Source: Roseovarius sp. MMSF_3359 (GTDB lineage Bacteria; Pseudomonadota; Alphaproteobacteria; Rhodobacterales; Rhodobacteraceae). From it: a stretch of DNA of 64,000 bases. Under the pieces are notes generated by a model. The model was not told the origin of the DNA and made no database searches. It saw only the letters and a list, made by a program, of their open reading frames with translations. The stretch lies in NCBI RefSeq assembly GCF_030733385.1, contig NZ_JASHJC010000009.1:124001-188000 (forward strand). The letters are read 5' to 3'. Within the stretch, counting starts at the first letter, position 1; every line of letters begins with the position of its first letter. Shown piece by piece: positions 61,164 through 64,000 of this stretch. Made by a program: the position numbers and the translations under genes.

Positions 61164-62093
61164 CTAGGTCGCGTCGAACCGCTTGCGGGCGGCGCTTTCC
61201 TGCAACAGCCACTTGGCGACGACCTCGCTTTCGCCGGGCGAGGTGCTCCCCTGACGGGTCAGCAGATAGTAGCCGTGGTTCGTGCGGACATATTCCGCGT
61301 CGAGCGGCCGGATCAGGTTGCCGGACCGCAGGTGATGATCCACAAGGTGGCCCCAGCCCAAGGAAATACCCAAACCGTCAATGGCCGCCTGAATCGCCAG
61401 CGGATAGGTGTTCACGAAGGTGGAGTGGCGCACCTTGTCCGGGTCATGACCCTTATGCGCCAGCCAGGTTTTCCAGTTCAGCCACTCCGTATGATTGTTG
61501 CTGACCTCGATCAGCGCGTGGTTCATGAGCGTGGCGGTGTCCGCGATGGTGTCGTGGTTATTCAGATAGGTCGGCGCGCAGACGGGAAAAACCGTTTCGC
61601 CGAAGAGGAGCCTGGCGTTGAAGCCGGGCCAGTTGCCATCCCCCCTCAGGATCGAGAGATCGAAATTGTCTGTGAGGCATTCGGCATCCTGATCGCTCGA
61701 CATAAGAGAGATCGTGATGTTGCGGTTTGCCTGCCTGAACTTGCGCAGTCTCGGCATTAACCAGAGGGATGAGACCGAGTTGGTGGCCGACATGCGCACC
61801 GTCGCCGGCGCGTGATCGGTCATCATCTCCTCGGAGATGCGGGCGATGCCGTTCAGCGCGGGCGTGACACCGTTGAGCAATTTGCGCCCCTGTTCCGTCA
61901 GGCGGACCGACCTGTGGCCGCGAACGAAGAGCGCGCAATCAAAATGCTGCTCGAGGAGTTTCATCTTCCGGCTGATCGCGGTTTCGCTGACGTTCAGTTC
62001 CTTCGCGGTCGCGGCAAAACTCTCAAGCTCGGCGGCCACCTGAAAGGTGATCAGGTAATCCAGTCGTGGCAGCGCAGAGCGATTTTTCAGCAT
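61164..62093 (-). CDS. LysR-family transcriptional regulator
   Basis: A 309-residue regulator with the N-terminal winged HTH (A-A-T-A-K-E-L-N-V-S-E-T-A-I-S, about 33-47) and a C-terminal effector domain. It resembles the GcvA/TrpI branch. The start at 62093 (M-L-K-N-R) is favoured by family length over ATG 62186. It is divergent from the betaine/TMAO transporter genes, the typical position of a LysR protein that controls its neighbour. The intergenic region contains suitable dyads. Confidence 0.9.
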   Translation of the reverse strand: MLKNRSALPRLDYLITFQVAAELESFAATAKELNVSETAISRKMKLLEQHFDCALFVRGHRSVRLTEQGRKLLNGVTPALNGIARISEEMMTDHAPATVRMSATNSVSSLWLMPRLRKFRQANRNITISLMSSDQDAECLTDNFDLSILRGDGNWPGFNARLLFGETVFPVCAPTYLNNHDTIADTATLMNHALIEVSNNHTEWLNWKTWLAHKGHDPDKVRHSTFVNTYPLAIQAAIDGLGISLGWGHLVDHHLRSGNLIRPLDAEYVRTNHGYYLLTRQGSTSPGESEVVAKWLLQESAARKRFDAT

Positions 62094-62156
62094 TGTCTTT
62101 CGATTCAGGCGGCGCGGGAAAAGCTCCTGCCGAGGAAAACTAGTGCTGATCACCTT

Positions 62157-62191
62157 CTTTGCCAAACTTTTTGTTGGGCAAAGCAAAAGTT
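62157..62191. promoter_or_regulatory. Overlapping inverted repeats between the LysR gene and the transporter operon
   Basis: CTTTGCC (62157-62163) pairs with GGCAAAG (62177-62183), and AACTTTT (62165-62171) pairs with AAAAGTT (62185-62191). Both repeats are exact and interleaved, in an AT-rich stretch about 100 bases before the binding-protein start. They are plausible recognition or activation sites for the divergent LysR protein. Confidence 0.5.
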
Positions 62192-62279
62192 TTTTAGAAT
62201 CACGCCCGCAAAATTAATGCGCCATACTGAAGGTCTAAAAACAGGCGCCCGGACTGCAGGGGTGCCTCCAAAACGCTAA

Positions 62280-63242
<963 letters not shown>

Positions 63243-63256
63243 GACGGTTTTTTGAT

Positions 63257-63281
63257 CTGCCCGGAGGAATTATCCGGGCAG
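63257..63281 (+). repeat. Intercistronic hairpin between binding-protein and ATPase genes
   Basis: CTGCCCGGA (63257-63265) and TCCGGGCAG (63273-63281) form a nine-bp stem with a seven-base loop, 14 bases after the stop. No T-tract follows. Such stems often protect the binding-protein mRNA so that it outnumbers the transporter. Confidence 0.65.
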
Positions 63282-63397
63282 GTCGCACCCACCCTTTTAC
63301 GATTGCCCGTCCGCCATTGGTTTCGGGCGGGTCTTCCAACCCAGGCAGGCAATTTCGTCACCTTGGCCTGTGACTTCCAAGGAAGGAAGCCTCCAGA

Positions 63398-64000
63398 ATG
63401 AGCGACTCCACACCCGTTATTTCATGCAAGAATGTGTGGAAACTATTCGGCCCGAACCCCAAGCAATACTTGGCAGATATGGCGCCGGGCCGCAGTTTCG
63501 ACGAAATCCGTGCCGACGGATACATCGCCGGCGTCAAGGATGTCTCGGTCGAGGTCGGCCGTGGAGAGATGCTGGTCATCATGGGCCTTTCGGGGTCCGG
63601 CAAATCAACCCTGGTGCGCTGCTTCTCGCGGTTGCATGACATCACCGGCGGGACCATCGAAGTCGATGGCCAGGACATTGGCGAGTTGGATGAAAACGGC
63701 CTGATCGAGATGCGCCGCAACAAGATGGGCATGGTATTTCAGTCCTTCGGCCTGCTGCCGCACCGGACGGTGCTTGATAACGTGGCCTTCCCGCTTGAGA
63801 TGCGCGGGCAGGACAGACATGACCGGCGCGAGCGCGCGCTTGAGGTCATCAAACTGGTTGGCCTTGAGGGCCGCGAAGAGTATTTCCCGCGTGAGCTTTC
63901 GGGTGGACAGCAGCAGCGCGTTGGCATCGCGCGAAGCCTGGCGATTGAGCCTGACATCTGGTTCCTGGACGAACCGTTCTCGGCTCTCGACCCGCTCATT
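63398..64000 (+). CDS. Quaternary-amine ABC transporter ATPase (ProV/TmoW type), 5' part
   Basis: The first 201 codons of an ABC ATPase that runs off the window. After an N-terminal strand ([12 protein letters not shown]) comes the insertion typical of ProV-like proteins. Then Walker [10 protein letters not shown] (about 65-73), the Q-loop, signature L-S-G-G-Q-Q-Q-R and Walker [12 protein letters not shown]. The start at 63398 has AAGGAAGG upstream. The permease gene should follow beyond base 64000. Confidence 0.92.
   Translation, partial: MSDSTPVISCKNVWKLFGPNPKQYLADMAPGRSFDEIRADGYIAGVKDVSVEVGRGEMLVIMGLSGSGKSTLVRCFSRLHDITGGTIEVDGQDIGELDENGLIEMRRNKMGMVFQSFGLLPHRTVLDNVAFPLEMRGQDRHDRRERALEVIKLVGLEGREEYFPRELSGGQQQRVGIARSLAIEPDIWFLDEPFSALDPLI

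Overview
The window is a GC-rich, densely coded chromosomal segment with no rRNA, tRNA, CRISPR array, insertion sequence or phage gene that I could recognise. Gene content and order point to an alphaproteobacterium of the Rhodobacterales (Roseobacter-like): the rsfS-rlmH-gpmI-envC-ctpA-rppH string, a type II lumazine synthase (RibH2) behind an FMN riboswitch, a luxR-luxI pair preceded by a tiny leader ORF, TauE next to a TIGR02186 protein, and a betaine/TMAO-type transporter at the right edge. The species assignment is inference; no ribosomal RNA is present to fix it.

Left part (1-25 kb): the 3' end of a class I PHA synthase; a protein-acetyltransferase (acyl-CoA-synthetase/GNAT fusion) followed at once by a histone-deacetylase-family enzyme; a TraR/DksA zinc-finger protein; a YhiI-RbbA-YhhJ type ABC efflux operon; serB; ribH2 with its promoter, FMN riboswitch and a Shine-Dalgarno-sequestering hairpin; a secreted EF-hand protein; asparaginase; an IalB-like secreted protein; phosphopantetheinyl transferase and map overlapping tail to tail; an acyl-CoA dehydrogenase; sfsA; a cinA-like/GNAT/AhpD-like/OmpA/rlmN run; and panB-panC.

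Middle (25-42 kb): a complete dipeptide-type ABC importer; a secreted unknown; an AlkX/YcaQ glycosylase; a short-chain dehydrogenase; a GDP-sugar operon (gmd, an fcl/colC-type gene, and a ColD-type dehydratase in which His replaces the PLP lysine, so GDP-colitose rather than plain GDP-fucose is likely); then kpsF/kdsD, ugd, an MFS permease, trhO and nicotinamidase. The sugar genes together look like cell-surface polysaccharide precursor supply.

Right part (42-64 kb): a UspA-like protein, a NifU-type Fe-S scaffold, tsaB-rimI, two LysE exporters, the TauE-TIGR02186 pair, a RecD-like helicase, the luxR/luxI quorum-sensing locus, the rppH/ctpA/envC/gpmI/rlmH/rsfS housekeeping cluster, an MscS channel, a second deacetylase-family enzyme, and a LysR-regulated betaine/TMAO ABC transporter cut by the window end.

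The most noteworthy non-coding signals are a three-copy double-hairpin repeat found only between convergent genes, the ribH2 riboswitch expression platform, and GTTAAC-type elements upstream of both luxR and luxI. No clearly undescribed multi-gene system was found; the best candidates for follow-up are listed as findings.
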